DNA of 64,000 nucleotides from Agarivorans gilvus (GTDB taxonomy: Bacteria > Pseudomonadota > Gammaproteobacteria > Enterobacterales > Celerinatantimonadaceae), in NCBI RefSeq assembly GCF_001420915.1, contig NZ_CP013021.1, positions 1,574,501-1,638,500 of the forward strand, written 5' to 3'. A program made the position numbers and the translations under genes. Positions 45,272-55,298 of this stretch are shown one piece after another. How positions within the stretch are numbered: the first letter of the stretch is position 1; every line of letters starts with the position of its first letter. The notes under the pieces were generated by a model that saw nothing but the letters and a program-made list of their open reading frames with translations, did not search any database and was not told the origin of the DNA.

Positions 45272-47187
45272 TTACTCCCAGCGGGCGTGTTGCTCATCCA
45301 TTGCAAAAGCCACCAGCTCCCCTGGCTGGTGAGCTGCCACACCGCATGCGGCGAACCGTCGGCGTTAAGCTCTAACAAGCCTATCCCTGCGGCATTAAGT
45401 AAACGCTCGCCACTAGCCGCATTCTCAGGTCGATGAGGTATCACCCGCATACCGCGACGTTTAGTAAACCAATTCAGTGGCGATTTAGGCGAATACAGCC
45501 AGCGATTCAGTTTGTCTAGATGATGTAGCAGCGAATCGGGAAACTGATTTTTAATCCCACTGCTGGTAATTTGCCATATCTCCGGCCCTTGCTGGCGCCG
45601 GCGTAACTGGATTTGGTAGACAAAGGAATAATGCACATCACCCGAGAGGATCACAAAATGCTGTGGCGTTTTGCCATGACGAAACATATTTAACAAGCTA
45701 TTGGCCGCACCGGGATGAGCCATCCAGTTTTCTGCATCCACTAACAGGGGTTTACCCAGCCAAGTAAAGATACGTTGAATCACTTCAATCAGCTTTACCC
45801 CAAACATCGGTGCGGGGGAAACCAATATGGCGGAATCTAGACCTATCATTTGCTGTTGCAACTCGCATAGCGCCTCCCAGTCCATTAAACCCGATGGTGC
45901 ATCAAGATTGCGCTCAGAACGCCAACGGTGAGTGCGAGTATCTAGTACCAATAATGCCGGCTGGGTATCCCAACAATAATGCCACTGCGAATGAGACAGT
46001 AGCTGTTCAATTAGCTGCTGATGCGCCTCCCCACCCGGCTCCGCTAAACTCTGCTGCAAGCCTTCTAGCAACTCGGCTGGAAAATTATCTGGCGCATTCC
46101 CCCACCCCTGACAAAGAAAGTAGCCCGCCATGGCATTACCAATGATCCGCTTGGAAAAGGGGTGACCATAAGCGGCTAACTCCCAAGCCGCGCTGAGATT
46201 CCAGTCATCGGTAACATCATGATCATCAAACATCATGGCACAGGGTAAGTGGGCCATTAAACGTTGCACCTTGGCTAGGCCCTGAATAAAGCGCTCTAAT
46301 ATTTCCCGCTGTTGTAAATATTCATCTAATTCATCTAAGGCTAACTCTTCAGGTGGACTCATAGCTAAGTCTTGCCAGCCACTAGGAGACCACACCAACA
46401 AATACATGGCTAACATTTCGGCTAAAGAAATGAGGTGGTTATTGGCATGGTCAGAGGTAAAAATAGGCTTTCTCACCCCACTAAACAGGGCCTTTTTCGC
46501 AGCCTGCTCGGCCCCCTTTTTAGGTAATAGTGTCTGCCTAGACAAATAGTAACCCTGTTGATGCAGCGCCTCACTGGAGTCAAGTTGGCTGGCTGCAAAG
46601 CTTTCATTGGCTAAACCCAAGCGCTCAATGAGGCGGTGTATCGCCACCAGCATCGGCGTTGCCACATCGTCAGCATAAATTTGATCGCCACTCATCATCA
46701 ACAAACTTGGCCATTGCTCCAGTTCTACATTGGCTAACCAAGCATCGGCCGCGGCTAAACCATCGTCGCTGGGGTGATGGGGTTTACGGCAAGAGCCATG
46801 CAACATGCGCTTAACCTTGCTAGTAATAATAAAGCCGGGTAAATCACGTGATGGGTAAGTTAAATCAGGGGCCCAGTGCTGCCAGCCTAGCGACTGGCCT
46901 TGCCCTCGCGGAGTAAGTTGCAGGTCATAACTAATCCAAGTATCGCTGGGTAGCGGAGTCTCAAGCTGAATGTCGATCAGATAGTAATAAAGATGCTCTC
47001 CTGCCACGATGCTTTGACACTGCTTGCTTAGAGAGCCAGAGTCAAACTGCAGCCTTTGCTCTGGAGACTCAAATACAAGACTCAGCTCCACCGCTTCTGA
47101 GCAAGCCAACCAGATAACCACCCTCTGGGGGCTAATATGACGAAGAATGGGGCCGGCTAATACCAGAGCTAAATTTGATGACTGCAT
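45272..47187 (-). CDS. PhoD-type alkaline phosphatase family protein (one apparent frameshift)
   Basis: A metallophosphatase of about 638 residues, of the PhoD-like group without a secretion signal. Metal-site motifs are MMSGDQIYADD, MMFDDHDVTDDW and ILSGDVHYSF. As written, the frame runs into the MFS gene and stops at 45214, a 48-base convergent overlap. Adding one base to the C4 run at 45319-45322 (GGGG on the coding strand) gives a tail GELVAFAMDEQHARWE and a stop at 45272. The start is the ATG at 47187; the TTG two codons earlier is also open. The substrate is unknown. Confidence 0.85.
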
Positions 47188-47294
47188 AAACAAAAGTATA
47201 TAAGGCGCCTAGAAAAACACTATGTTATTACTTAAATTTAACAACTATAACAATTTGAGCAAGCGATAAATGCTTACTCGTTCAAGGAGTATTT

Positions 47295-47594
47295 ATGTCG
47301 GCCTACATCATCGGTCAAGTCAAAGTAAAAAACCGCGCCTTATGGGAACAATATGTCGCAGGAGTGGCCTTATCTCTGCAAGCCTTTGAGGCCAAAGTGT
47401 TAGTGCGCGGTCAGTTTCAACAAGCATTAGCAGGAAAGGCCGATATTAGTGACAGTGTGGTGATTGAGTTCAGCAATAGCGAACAGTTAAACCGCTGGTT
47501 TCACAGCAATGACTACCAGCAATTGATTACGCTGCGCGACCAAGCCGCCAGCGTAAGCATTAACAGTTACGTCACAGAGCGACTTATCAAGTAG
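47295..47594 (+). CDS. DUF1330 family protein
   Basis: A 99-residue dimeric alpha-beta-barrel-type protein of DUF1330. It has the AYIIGQVKVKNRALWEQYV start, the VLVRGQFQQALAG middle and VVIEFSNSEQLNRWFHSNDYQ, all typical of the family. Members are small stress- or metabolism-linked proteins with no agreed activity. AAGGAG stands 7 bases before the ATG. It is divergent from the PhoD-like gene and convergent with the chemoreceptor gene. Confidence 0.85.
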   Translation: MSAYIIGQVKVKNRALWEQYVAGVALSLQAFEAKVLVRGQFQQALAGKADISDSVVIEFSNSEQLNRWFHSNDYQQLITLRDQAASVSINSYVTERLIK

Positions 47595-47681
47595 AATAAC
47601 TACATCTCAAAGCCTCTGCCTGGTATAAACAACCCACAAACAGCTGCAAAAAACATCTCGAAAGATCAACAGACCCTAGCT

Positions 47682-49223
47682 CTAAGCAAACATATCCGAT
47701 AAGGAGGCAATGTCATCGGATTTTTTAGCTAACTCAGTACTACTGCTTTGCAGCTCGTTAGCGTGTTGCCGAGTTTCCTGACTCAACTGGCTAATCCTCG
47801 CGACATTTTCTGAAATGTTAGAGCTCACCACCGATTGCTGTTCGGCGGCCACCGAAATTGTAGTGGAGACATCTAATAACTCATTCATCATCGCAGAAAT
47901 TTCCTCCACCAACTCAGTACTGCGGTTCGCCGTATCAAAACAACTTTCAGCCTGCTCGCGGCTCGATTTCATTCTATCGGCCCATGATGCCAAGCTTTGC
48001 TGCATCTTTTGTACTGACTGCTCAATTAAGCGGGTCGCTTGGTGGGTACGATTAGACAAGGCTCTCACTTCATCGGCTACCACTGAAAACCCTCGGCCTT
48101 GTTCTCCCGCTCGGGCCGCTTCAATCGCAGCGTTTAAAGCCAATAGATTGGTTTGATCGGCAATGCCTTGAATTTCTCCCATCACCTTAGCGATACCATC
48201 AGCATCTTCGGTTAACTCGTGAGCTAGACTTTCCGCCTGTTGAACGTCGGAAGACAAAGCCTGTACCTGCTGCTTAGTTTCTTCCATATTATCTTGCGTT
48301 TGCCGACAATGCGATTGCGTTGCCCCCACTTTCTCGGTGGCCTGTACCGTCGAACTACTAATTTCTGAAGCCGTCATCGACATCTGGTGAATCGCGGCGG
48401 ATAGCTGCTCTAGCTCAACGGTTTCAACATCAACCGCTTTACTAGTGGTAATAGAAATAGACGCCAATTCGTTAGACAACACCTGTAAGCGCTTAGTGGA
48501 ATCGGCGGTTCGGCCTAATATAGTTTTAATTCTGGCCTCTAACAAGCCAATATGAAAACGCGCCACATCAAAAGGTTCAGCCCCCTCATAAATGTAGCGA
48601 CTGGGGCTATCGAATGACTTTCGCATCTTGCTAAGGTTAACTGGCGTACTAATCAGCTCATTGTAATTAAGCGCAAACAAGCCAACAAAAAACAGCGACG
48701 CATAAAGAATTTCAAAACCCTCGAGGTGGGTCACCGCGCCCCACAAACCGGCCAACAATAATACTGCAGATAGGCCACTGCGCACCCGTCTGGCCCGCCA
48801 CGCTGGGTCAATCGGCTTGCCTCGATTTAGCTTGCTGTAAATTAATTCAGCACGCTGTTTATGCTCGGCCTTTGGTGCCACCCTCACCGATTGATAACCA
48901 ATATGCCGCCCTTCTTGATAAAGCGGTGTAACATAAGCATCAACCCAGTAATAACGGCCGTCTTTACAACGATTTTTTACCATACCTCGCCAAGCTTCAC
49001 CGGCTTTGAGCTTAGCCCATAAGTCGGCAAAGGCGGCTTTGGGCATCTCTGGATGGCGAACAATATTGTGATGTTGGCCTAACAACTCTTCCAATGAATA
49101 GCCGGCGATCCTACAGAACTCATCATTGGCGTAGGTAATATCCCCTTGTAAATCGGTAGTTGAAACTAACTGAGCATTTTGGTCGTACAATACTTCTTCA
49201 TCTAATATTACTGGCATATCCAT
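47682..49223 (-). CDS. PAS-domain methyl-accepting chemotaxis protein (Aer-like)
   Basis: A 513-residue chemoreceptor of the Aer-like type: a cytoplasmic PAS domain at about residues 10-115 (GDITYANDEFCRIAGYSLEE, RCKDGRYYWVDAYVTP), two closely spaced membrane helices near 148-166 and 172-190, then a signalling domain. The kinase-contact tip GIADQTNLLALNAAIEAARA and FSVVADEVRALS are intact. The PAS domain may bind FAD and sense redox or oxygen as in Aer, but the ligand is not visible. It has no CheB/R-type C-terminal pentapeptide. Confidence 0.93.
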   Translation of the reverse strand: MDMPVILDEEVLYDQNAQLVSTTDLQGDITYANDEFCRIAGYSLEELLGQHHNIVRHPEMPKAAFADLWAKLKAGEAWRGMVKNRCKDGRYYWVDAYVTPLYQEGRHIGYQSVRVAPKAEHKQRAELIYSKLNRGKPIDPAWRARRVRSGLSAVLLLAGLWGAVTHLEGFEILYASLFFVGLFALNYNELISTPVNLSKMRKSFDSPSRYIYEGAEPFDVARFHIGLLEARIKTILGRTADSTKRLQVLSNELASISITTSKAVDVETVELEQLSAAIHQMSMTASEISSSTVQATEKVGATQSHCRQTQDNMEETKQQVQALSSDVQQAESLAHELTEDADGIAKVMGEIQGIADQTNLLALNAAIEAARAGEQGRGFSVVADEVRALSNRTHQATRLIEQSVQKMQQSLASWADRMKSSREQAESCFDTANRSTELVEEISAMMNELLDVSTTISVAAEQQSVVSSNISENVARISQLSQETRQHANELQSSSTELAKKSDDIASLSDMFA

Positions 49224-49699
49224 TTACCTTATTATTATCGATAATTTAAATAATAGTTTTTAACCAGCAAAATGTAGAAAAAAATAAACTAATGTTGACA
49301 TATTGTTACCCTGCGCAAAGTTCTCAGCCCGCCAGCCACCAATACGCTGCCCACAAGCGCGGTACTAAGCACAACTAGTTGGTCTAAACCATTCCTTCTC
49401 CTAGAGTTCAACGCACACGACACAAACAACCAAAATCAGAGTTTTATACTAAAAACCAAAGCTATTACTTACATTTAAGAAAGATAATTTATGTAATAAT
49501 ATGACAAAAAACATGAAATCCTTTTCAATCACAAAACCGTAATAAAGATTTGATAGGCTACTCAGTTTTATCACTTTCTTGTCTATTTTTTCCCCAGAGC
49601 TTGTATGGTCGCTCAGTAAATAACCACAAGAGTTATTTTGGCTAACAGCTAATAACTAGACCAACAACTAGTACAACTAACATTCGATAAGGAAAAACA
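49224..49699. other. AT-rich divergent region upstream of the amylase gene
   Basis: 476 bases between the chemoreceptor and amylase genes, AT-rich from 49430 on. It should carry both promoters. A GATAAGGAAAAACA ribosome site lies just before the amylase start. No MalT box or convincing CRP site was seen. Confidence 0.4.
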
Positions 49700-52600
49700 A
49701 TGAACAAGGTAGTGTTACTTGGTTTGTTGACGGCCTCATTGTCTGCTCAGGCAGAATGGGAATTCCGTGGCACACCAAATGGTTGGCAAACCACCGCAAT
49801 GGAGCAAGTCTCCAGCACCCAATTCGAAACCTGCCAAACCTTCGGCAGCAACGACCCTCGCTTCAAAATTGACCGCTGGGGTAATTGGCAAGAAGCTTAC
49901 CCAAACTCTGATTACCGTGTATCTAGCGGCAGCTATCTAATCACCTTCTACAGCGACAGCAAATATATTGAGCTTAGCTCGGTGGCCAGTTGTGACAGCA
50001 ATCAAGCCCCAACAGCGGTAATCTCTCCTAGCGGCGCGCAAACGGTAGAAGCGGGAAGTAGTATCACCTTCTCAGCGTCCGGCTCAAGTGACGCCGATGG
50101 CAGCATCGCTAGCTATAGCTGGAGCACTGGAGAAACCAGTGAGACCATCACGGTTAGTTTCGAGACTAGCCAAACTATCACGCTACAAGTCACCGATAAC
50201 GAAGGCGCCAGCAGCGACATCGCTAGCGTAGACATCACCGTGGCTGGTGAGGAAGCAGCAGTATGGTGTTTCCGCGGTACGCCAAATGGCTGGGGCCAAA
50301 CCCCACTACGTCTAGATTCAGGCTCTGGTTTGTATACCCTTACCCAAGCCTTTGCTGGCGAAGAAAGCCCAGCTCGCTTTAAGGTAGCGGCTTGTGCAGA
50401 AGATGGCAGCTGGGGCGAAAACTACCCAAGCCAAGACTTCCAAGTTAACGACAACACCAACTACAGCATTAGCTTCAACGCTTCCTCTAAAGAAATTACT
50501 GCTGAAGAAGTGGTGATTCCACTTAAACCTGAGCTTGCCGTTAGCCCTGGCAGCAGTGACTTTAGCGGCGACAGCATCGATGTAACGCTAAGCTACAACG
50601 GCGAAAACGTCACTACCGCCGAATACACCCTAAGCACAGCCGCTAGCACCGAGGGTGTTGCGTTTAACAATGGCGATGTAATCAGTATCGGTAGTGAACT
50701 CGCCATTGGTGAATTTGTAGAGCTACAGGTTTATGTAGAGAACGCTCAAGGTTCGGTTACTCAAACCTTCACTTACAACAAAATCGAAGTACCAGAAACG
50801 GGCTTCACCGTTTGGTTGAAAGCGCCAAGTGACTGGAATCCATCTATTCACCACTGGGATGCGCTACCTGCTGGCTCTGAAGACGACACCGCATGGCCGG
50901 GCGATAGCATGAGCCCACTTGGCGAAGACTGGTACGAGTTTGTCTTTGCAAACAGCGACTCAAGCAGCATCATCTTCAGCAACCAGGGCGGCAGCCAAAC
51001 TGAAGACTTATTCCGTGATAAAGATGGCTGTTACACCATTAGTAGCCAAAGCTGGGAAGATAGCTGTGACCTTCCATCTAACGATGCCAGTGTTAGTATC
51101 AACCCAAGCATTACTACCTTCTGGACCGATCAAGTTAGCATAACTCTAAATGCAGCTGGTGATGATGTGACGGGCGGTAGCTACACTCTTGATGGTAGCG
51201 ACCCGGTTAATGGCACCGCCTTTAGCGACGGAGACAGCATCACAGTGGGTAGCAATCTTGCCGTGGGCGAATCACTACAAGTGTGCCTCTACGCAGAAAA
51301 TGCCACCAGCAATGCTAGCCAATGTTTCAGCCTAAGCAAAGTAGAGCAACCCGCAGCCTCTAACTTTACCTGGGACAACGCCAGCGTTTACTTTGTAATT
51401 ACCGACCGCTTCAACGACGGTAACCCAAGTAATAACAACTCTTATGGCCGCCCTAGTGTTGATGCAACAGGCAAAAACATTGGTACCTTCCACGGTGGTG
51501 ACATCGCTGGTTTAAGCCAAAAACTAGACGAAGGTTACTTCAGTGATTTAGGTATTAATGCCATTTGGATCACCGCGCCTTACGAACAAGCCCACGGCTT
51601 TGTTGGCGGCGGCAGCGATGGTGACTTTGCTCATTACGCCTACCACGGTTACTACGTGCAAGACTACACCAACCTTGATGCCAACATGGGTACCCCTGCT
51701 GAATTCAAGGCCTTTGTAGACAAAGCACATAGCCAAGGCATTCGCGTAGTGATGGACGTGGTAATGAACCACGCTGGTTACAATACCCTAAAAGACATGG
51801 AGGAGTTTAACTACGGCTCTGCTTCCACCTCTTCTAGCTGGACGCCAAGCAACGGCGGCAACTGGTTTGGTTACCATGACTTCATCAACTATAACGGCGA
51901 CGAAAACCTATGGTTGAACTGGTGGGGTAAAGACTGGATCCGTGTGGGTCTACCCGGCTATGACGCCTGTGGTGGTGATGACCTAACCAAGTGTTTAGCT
52001 TACCTACCCGACTTTAAAACCGAGTCTACTCAAGCGGTGGGCGTTCCTACCTTCCTAGCCAATAAAGCCACCTTTGGACAAGGTTACTTAAGTGACTACC
52101 AAGCGAACGGCAATAAACGCGTTCGTGATTGGATCACTGAATGGCTAGTGCAATATGTTCGTGACTACGGCATCGACGGCTTCCGTGTAGATACCGCCAA
52201 ACACGTCACTTACGACAACTGGGCTTACCTCAACCAACAAGCTACTGCTGCGCTTAACGAGTGGCGGCAAAATAACCCAGAACTTCCCGGTGCCGACTGG
52301 ACTGACGAATTCTGGTCAACGGCTGAAGTTTGGGGCCATGGTGTAGGTCAATCAGACATTCACACAACTGCCAACTTTGATTCGGTAATTAACTTCAGCT
52401 TCAAGGGATTGATCGATGGTATGGTCAACGACACCAATACCATGATGAATCAATTCGCCAGTTATGCCAATCAAGTCAATAGCTCTAGTGATTGGAATGT
52501 GCTCAGCTACATTTCTAGCCACGATACTGGTTCGGTGTTCTACAACGGCGACGACACTCGTCAAAAACGTGCTGGTACAGCCTTGTTACTACTACCGGGT

Positions 52601-53029
52601 GGTGTACAAGTGTTCTACGGTGATGAACTAGGCCGAGTGAATGGCGATGGCGGCTCTGATGCTGACCAAGGCAGCCGTTCAAGCATCGACTGGAACAAAG
52701 CTGGTAACAGCGTTCACCAACACTGGCAAAAAGTGGGTCAATTCCGCCACGACAACCCAGCTGTAGGTGCTGGTCAGCATTTCACACTCACTGGCCAGTC
52801 TAGTGGCCAAGCCTTTGCCCGTACTTGGACTAACCCAATCTCTGGCGAAGTGAACAAGGTAGTGGTAGTGCTTGATGGCACAGGTACCGTTAACGTGAAC
52901 GTAGACAGTTACTTCGACGACGGCAGCAGCGTACGCAACGCCTATGATGGTTCAATCGCCATTGTTAGCAACGGCAGCGTAAGCTTTGACGCTGGCAGCG
53001 AGGGATTAATCCTAATAGAAGCGCTATAA
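49700..53029 (+). CDS. Secreted multimodular alpha-amylase, GH13 MalS-like
   Basis: A 1109-residue exported enzyme that cleaves alpha-1,4-glucans. After a signal peptide (cut near SAQA, residue 18) come two similar modules starting with FRGTPNGW (about 20-100 and 190-270), a PKD-like domain between them (about 105-180), two related beta modules (about 280-365 and 470-555), and a CBM26-like starch-binding module between those (VWLKAPSDWNP onward). The catalytic part resembles E. coli MalS: nucleophile D831 in FRVDTAKH, acid E876 in AEVWGHG, and D942 in SSHDT. A terminator follows. It likely works with the LamB-type porin. Confidence 0.93.
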   Translation: MNKVVLLGLLTASLSAQAEWEFRGTPNGWQTTAMEQVSSTQFETCQTFGSNDPRFKIDRWGNWQEAYPNSDYRVSSGSYLITFYSDSKYIELSSVASCDSNQAPTAVISPSGAQTVEAGSSITFSASGSSDADGSIASYSWSTGETSETITVSFETSQTITLQVTDNEGASSDIASVDITVAGEEAAVWCFRGTPNGWGQTPLRLDSGSGLYTLTQAFAGEESPARFKVAACAEDGSWGENYPSQDFQVNDNTNYSISFNASSKEITAEEVVIPLKPELAVSPGSSDFSGDSIDVTLSYNGENVTTAEYTLSTAASTEGVAFNNGDVISIGSELAIGEFVELQVYVENAQGSVTQTFTYNKIEVPETGFTVWLKAPSDWNPSIHHWDALPAGSEDDTAWPGDSMSPLGEDWYEFVFANSDSSSIIFSNQGGSQTEDLFRDKDGCYTISSQSWEDSCDLPSNDASVSINPSITTFWTDQVSITLNAAGDDVTGGSYTLDGSDPVNGTAFSDGDSITVGSNLAVGESLQVCLYAENATSNASQCFSLSKVEQPAASNFTWDNASVYFVITDRFNDGNPSNNNSYGRPSVDATGKNIGTFHGGDIAGLSQKLDEGYFSDLGINAIWITAPYEQAHGFVGGGSDGDFAHYAYHGYYVQDYTNLDANMGTPAEFKAFVDKAHSQGIRVVMDVVMNHAGYNTLKDMEEFNYGSASTSSSWTPSNGGNWFGYHDFINYNGDENLWLNWWGKDWIRVGLPGYDACGGDDLTKCLAYLPDFKTESTQAVGVPTFLANKATFGQGYLSDYQANGNKRVRDWITEWLVQYVRDYGIDGFRVDTAKHVTYDNWAYLNQQATAALNEWRQNNPELPGADWTDEFWSTAEVWGHGVGQSDIHTTANFDSVINFSFKGLIDGMVNDTNTMMNQFASYANQVNSSSDWNVLSYISSHDTGSVFYNGDDTRQKRAGTALLLLPGGVQVFYGDELGRVNGDGGSDADQGSRSSIDWNKAGNSVHQHWQKVGQFRHDNPAVGAGQHFTLTGQSSGQAFARTWTNPISGEVNKVVVVLDGTGTVNVNVDSYFDDGSSVRNAYDGSIAIVSNGSVSFDAGSEGLILIEAL

Positions 53030-53054
53030 GCATTAGCCTTTACTTCCATAGTTT

Positions 53055-53083
53055 GCCGCTCATTATATGAGCGGCCTTTTTTT
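53055..53083 (+). terminator. Terminator of the amylase gene
   Basis: An 8-bp stem GCCGCTCA/TGAGCGGC with a 5-base loop, followed by C and seven T, 25 bases after the stop. Confidence 0.93.
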
Positions 53084-53220
53084 GTCTGAAATATACCCTT
53101 TGCGCTAAGCCAGCTAGCGAGATTTGACAGCCACAGCCCCACCCTCTACATTTGCTGTTCAGGCTGAGCCGTAATCATTACGACTCAGTTTATATTGCGA
53201 CAATCAACAGAGGACATCTC

Positions 53221-53499
53221 ATGCCAAGAGCAAGCGCACGCCACATTCTAGTAGACAGCGAACAACAATGTTTAGAGCTTAAACAACAGATTGAACAAGG
53301 CGCTGCATTTACCGACATCGCTAAGCAATATTCTAACTGCCCTTCTGGCGCCAATGGCGGTGAGTTAGGCGAGTTTAATCAAGGTGATATGGTGCCCGAA
53401 TTTGATACCGTGGTATTTAATGAAGCCTTAAATACCGTGCATGGCCCAGTGAAAACCCAATTTGGTTACCACTTGTTGGAAATTACCAGCCGTAGCTAA
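53221..53499 (+). CDS. ppiC: Parvulin peptidyl-prolyl isomerase PpiC
   Basis: A 92-residue single-domain parvulin that speeds cis-trans isomerisation of peptidyl-proline bonds in the cytoplasm. ASARHILVDS, the FTDIAKQYSNCPSGANGGELG loop, and FGYHLLEI with the substrate-site Phe are all as in E. coli PpiC (93 residues). AGAGGACATCTC precedes the ATG at 53221, which is chosen over an upstream start at 53152. A terminator-like hairpin follows, so it is a single-gene unit. Confidence 0.95.
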   Translation: MPRASARHILVDSEQQCLELKQQIEQGAAFTDIAKQYSNCPSGANGGELGEFNQGDMVPEFDTVVFNEALNTVHGPVKTQFGYHLLEITSRS

Positions 53500-53507
53500 G
53501 CACATCT

Positions 53508-53534
53508 AAGGTACAGCTTAAGCTGTGCCTTTCC
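53508..53534 (+). terminator. Terminator of ppiC
   Basis: A 12-bp stem AAGGTACAGCTT/AAGCTGTGCCTT with one G-T pair, then a short TTT. No separate loop is visible, so the inner pairs probably open. Confidence 0.7.
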
Positions 53535-53659
53535 CACTCAATTGCGTAGGCGATACAAGCCATTATTTCGCACCGCGCCTGCCTTTGATCTTAAGCCTCA
53601 ATCCTTGCGTCATTTATTGGTATACTTAGCCAAGTAAGCAACATTAACGAGACTCAAGC

Positions 53660-53833
53660 ATGTTAGATAATCTGCAAATTCCCGAAGGAATTAAGCAAGA
53701 GCCCGAGCTACCGGTTCCTTCCATTGAGGAACAGAAAAAAGTTGTAGCCGAGCTAAAGCGCTTAGAAGAAGCCGGAGAATTAACCCCGGAAATTCTTGAA
53801 GAATTTATGACCGGTAAACGTAAACCGGAATAA
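53660..53833 (+). CDS. Small acidic protein, 57 aa
   Basis: A short gene encoding MLDNLQIPEGI, a PELPVPSIEEQ segment, then KRLEEAGELTPEILEEFMTG and a basic end. The composition, with helix-forming charged repeats, looks like a real protein. GAGACTC lies just before the ATG. A good terminator follows 7 bases after the stop. The family is not recognised. It stands alone between ppiC and the ferric-reductase-like gene. Confidence 0.7.
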   Translation: MLDNLQIPEGIKQEPELPVPSIEEQKKVVAELKRLEEAGELTPEILEEFMTGKRKPE

Positions 53834-53840
53834 TTCGCCA

Positions 53841-53871
53841 AAAGGTAGAGCCAAGCGCTCTACCTTTTTTA
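53841..53871 (+). terminator. Rho-independent terminator
   Basis: A 10-bp stem AAAGGTAGAG/CTCTACCTTT with a 7-base loop running into a T-tract, directly after the 57-residue gene. Confidence 0.9.
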
Positions 53872-53981
53872 TTTGCCCCTTTCTATTTACACCGCGCTTT
53901 TACACTACTTTACAGCTCCTTTACCTAAACCTACCTTGCAGCTCTTATACTGAAACAAGTAAGCAGTATAGGGGCAAAAAA

Positions 53982-55298
53982 ATGGCTAAATTTAATTGGC
54001 TAATTGCAGCACTAGTCGTATTGATAACAACACTGTGGCTAGCAGCAGAGCCTGCGTTGTTTTCTAGCACAGATTTTTATCAATGGCGTTCCGCACTGGT
54101 GCAATACAGTGGCATGCTCACCGTAGGCTTAATGAGCCTATGCCTGCTTTTGGCTTTGCGCTTACCCTTCATCGAACAACTCACTCAGGGCTTAGACCGC
54201 TCTTATCGCATTCACAAATATCTGGGCATTGCCGCCGTCACATTAGGCTCGGTGCACTGGTTATTGGCGATTATTCCTAAACAACTCGTCAAAGCGGGTT
54301 TATTAGATCCTCCCATCAAAGGTCTCGGCCCGCGCAATCCCGACAATTTTTATGCCTTAATTAAACCGCTGCGCCCGCTGGCCGAGCAAGTGGGTGAATA
54401 TAGCTTTTATGCTTTTGTGGTACTGGCCGCCATCGCCTTATTAGGCATGATTCGCTATAAAAGCTTTCGCTACTCTCATAAGTTAATGGCAGTGGCTTAT
54501 TTGGCCATTGCTTTTCACTCCAGCATCCTCATCAAACACAGCTATTGGCCCTATTCTATTACCTTGGTGAGCCTAATGTTGATATGGTTGGGGGTAGTGG
54601 CGTCCTTCTATAGCTTGTTTGGCCGAATAGGTAAAAGCAAACAACATAAGGCAGAAGTGGCCAAGTTTAGTTACCTAGAAAAAAGTAAACTACTGGATTT
54701 GCAAATCAAGGTGCCACACTGGCCGGGTCACCACAGTGGTCAATTCGCCTTTTTGCGCTTTGCCGGAGAAGAACCGCATCCCTTTAGCATTGCCTCGGCT
54801 CCCGCTACGCAGCCTTTACGCTTCTTAATTAAAGAACTGGGAGATTTCACTGGCCAATTGAAGGCTCGCTTAGTTAAAGGCCAAGTGCTGTCTATAGAAG
54901 GCCCCTACGGTAACTTTAATTTTTCTGAGAAAAGCCCGCAATTATGGTTAGCGGCGGGAGCGGGTATTGCCGCCTTTACCGCCGTCTTACAGCAGCGAGC
55001 CAACATGCTTAATCCGCCCCCTGCCTGCTTGTATTTCTGTTGTGAAGGCGCAGATGCCAACTTTGTTAAGCAACTACAAGTACAGGCTCAGGCCGCTCAG
55101 GTCGATTTTAAACTGATCGATAACACGCTGCAGGACTGCTTGAGCTTTAGCCAACTTCAACAAGAAGTGCCCGATTTATTCAACCGAGAGATTTATTTCT
55201 GCGGTCCGGTTCAGTTTGGCAACAGCATACAGCAACACTTACAGCGCAATGACTACGATTTACGGCATTTTCACCGCGAGTTGTTTAGTTTTCGCTAA
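53982..55298 (+). CDS. Ferric-reductase-like membrane flavoprotein
   Basis: A 438-residue inner-membrane oxidoreductase: an N-terminal ferric-reductase-type haem domain with about six helices and histidines in SYRIHKYLGI and VHWLL and in FRYSHKL and AFHSS, then a FAD domain (HPFSIASAP) and an NAD(P)H-binding domain (GPYG, a glycine-rich GAGIAAFTAVL segment, FCGPVQFG). It probably moves electrons from NAD(P)H across the membrane to iron or another acceptor. The donor and acceptor are not certain. Its stop overlaps that of the convergent LysR gene by 4 bases. Confidence 0.9.
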   Translation: MAKFNWLIAALVVLITTLWLAAEPALFSSTDFYQWRSALVQYSGMLTVGLMSLCLLLALRLPFIEQLTQGLDRSYRIHKYLGIAAVTLGSVHWLLAIIPKQLVKAGLLDPPIKGLGPRNPDNFYALIKPLRPLAEQVGEYSFYAFVVLAAIALLGMIRYKSFRYSHKLMAVAYLAIAFHSSILIKHSYWPYSITLVSLMLIWLGVVASFYSLFGRIGKSKQHKAEVAKFSYLEKSKLLDLQIKVPHWPGHHSGQFAFLRFAGEEPHPFSIASAPATQPLRFLIKELGDFTGQLKARLVKGQVLSIEGPYGNFNFSEKSPQLWLAAGAGIAAFTAVLQQRANMLNPPPACLYFCCEGADANFVKQLQVQAQAAQVDFKLIDNTLQDCLSFSQLQQEVPDLFNREIYFCGPVQFGNSIQQHLQRNDYDLRHFHRELFSFR

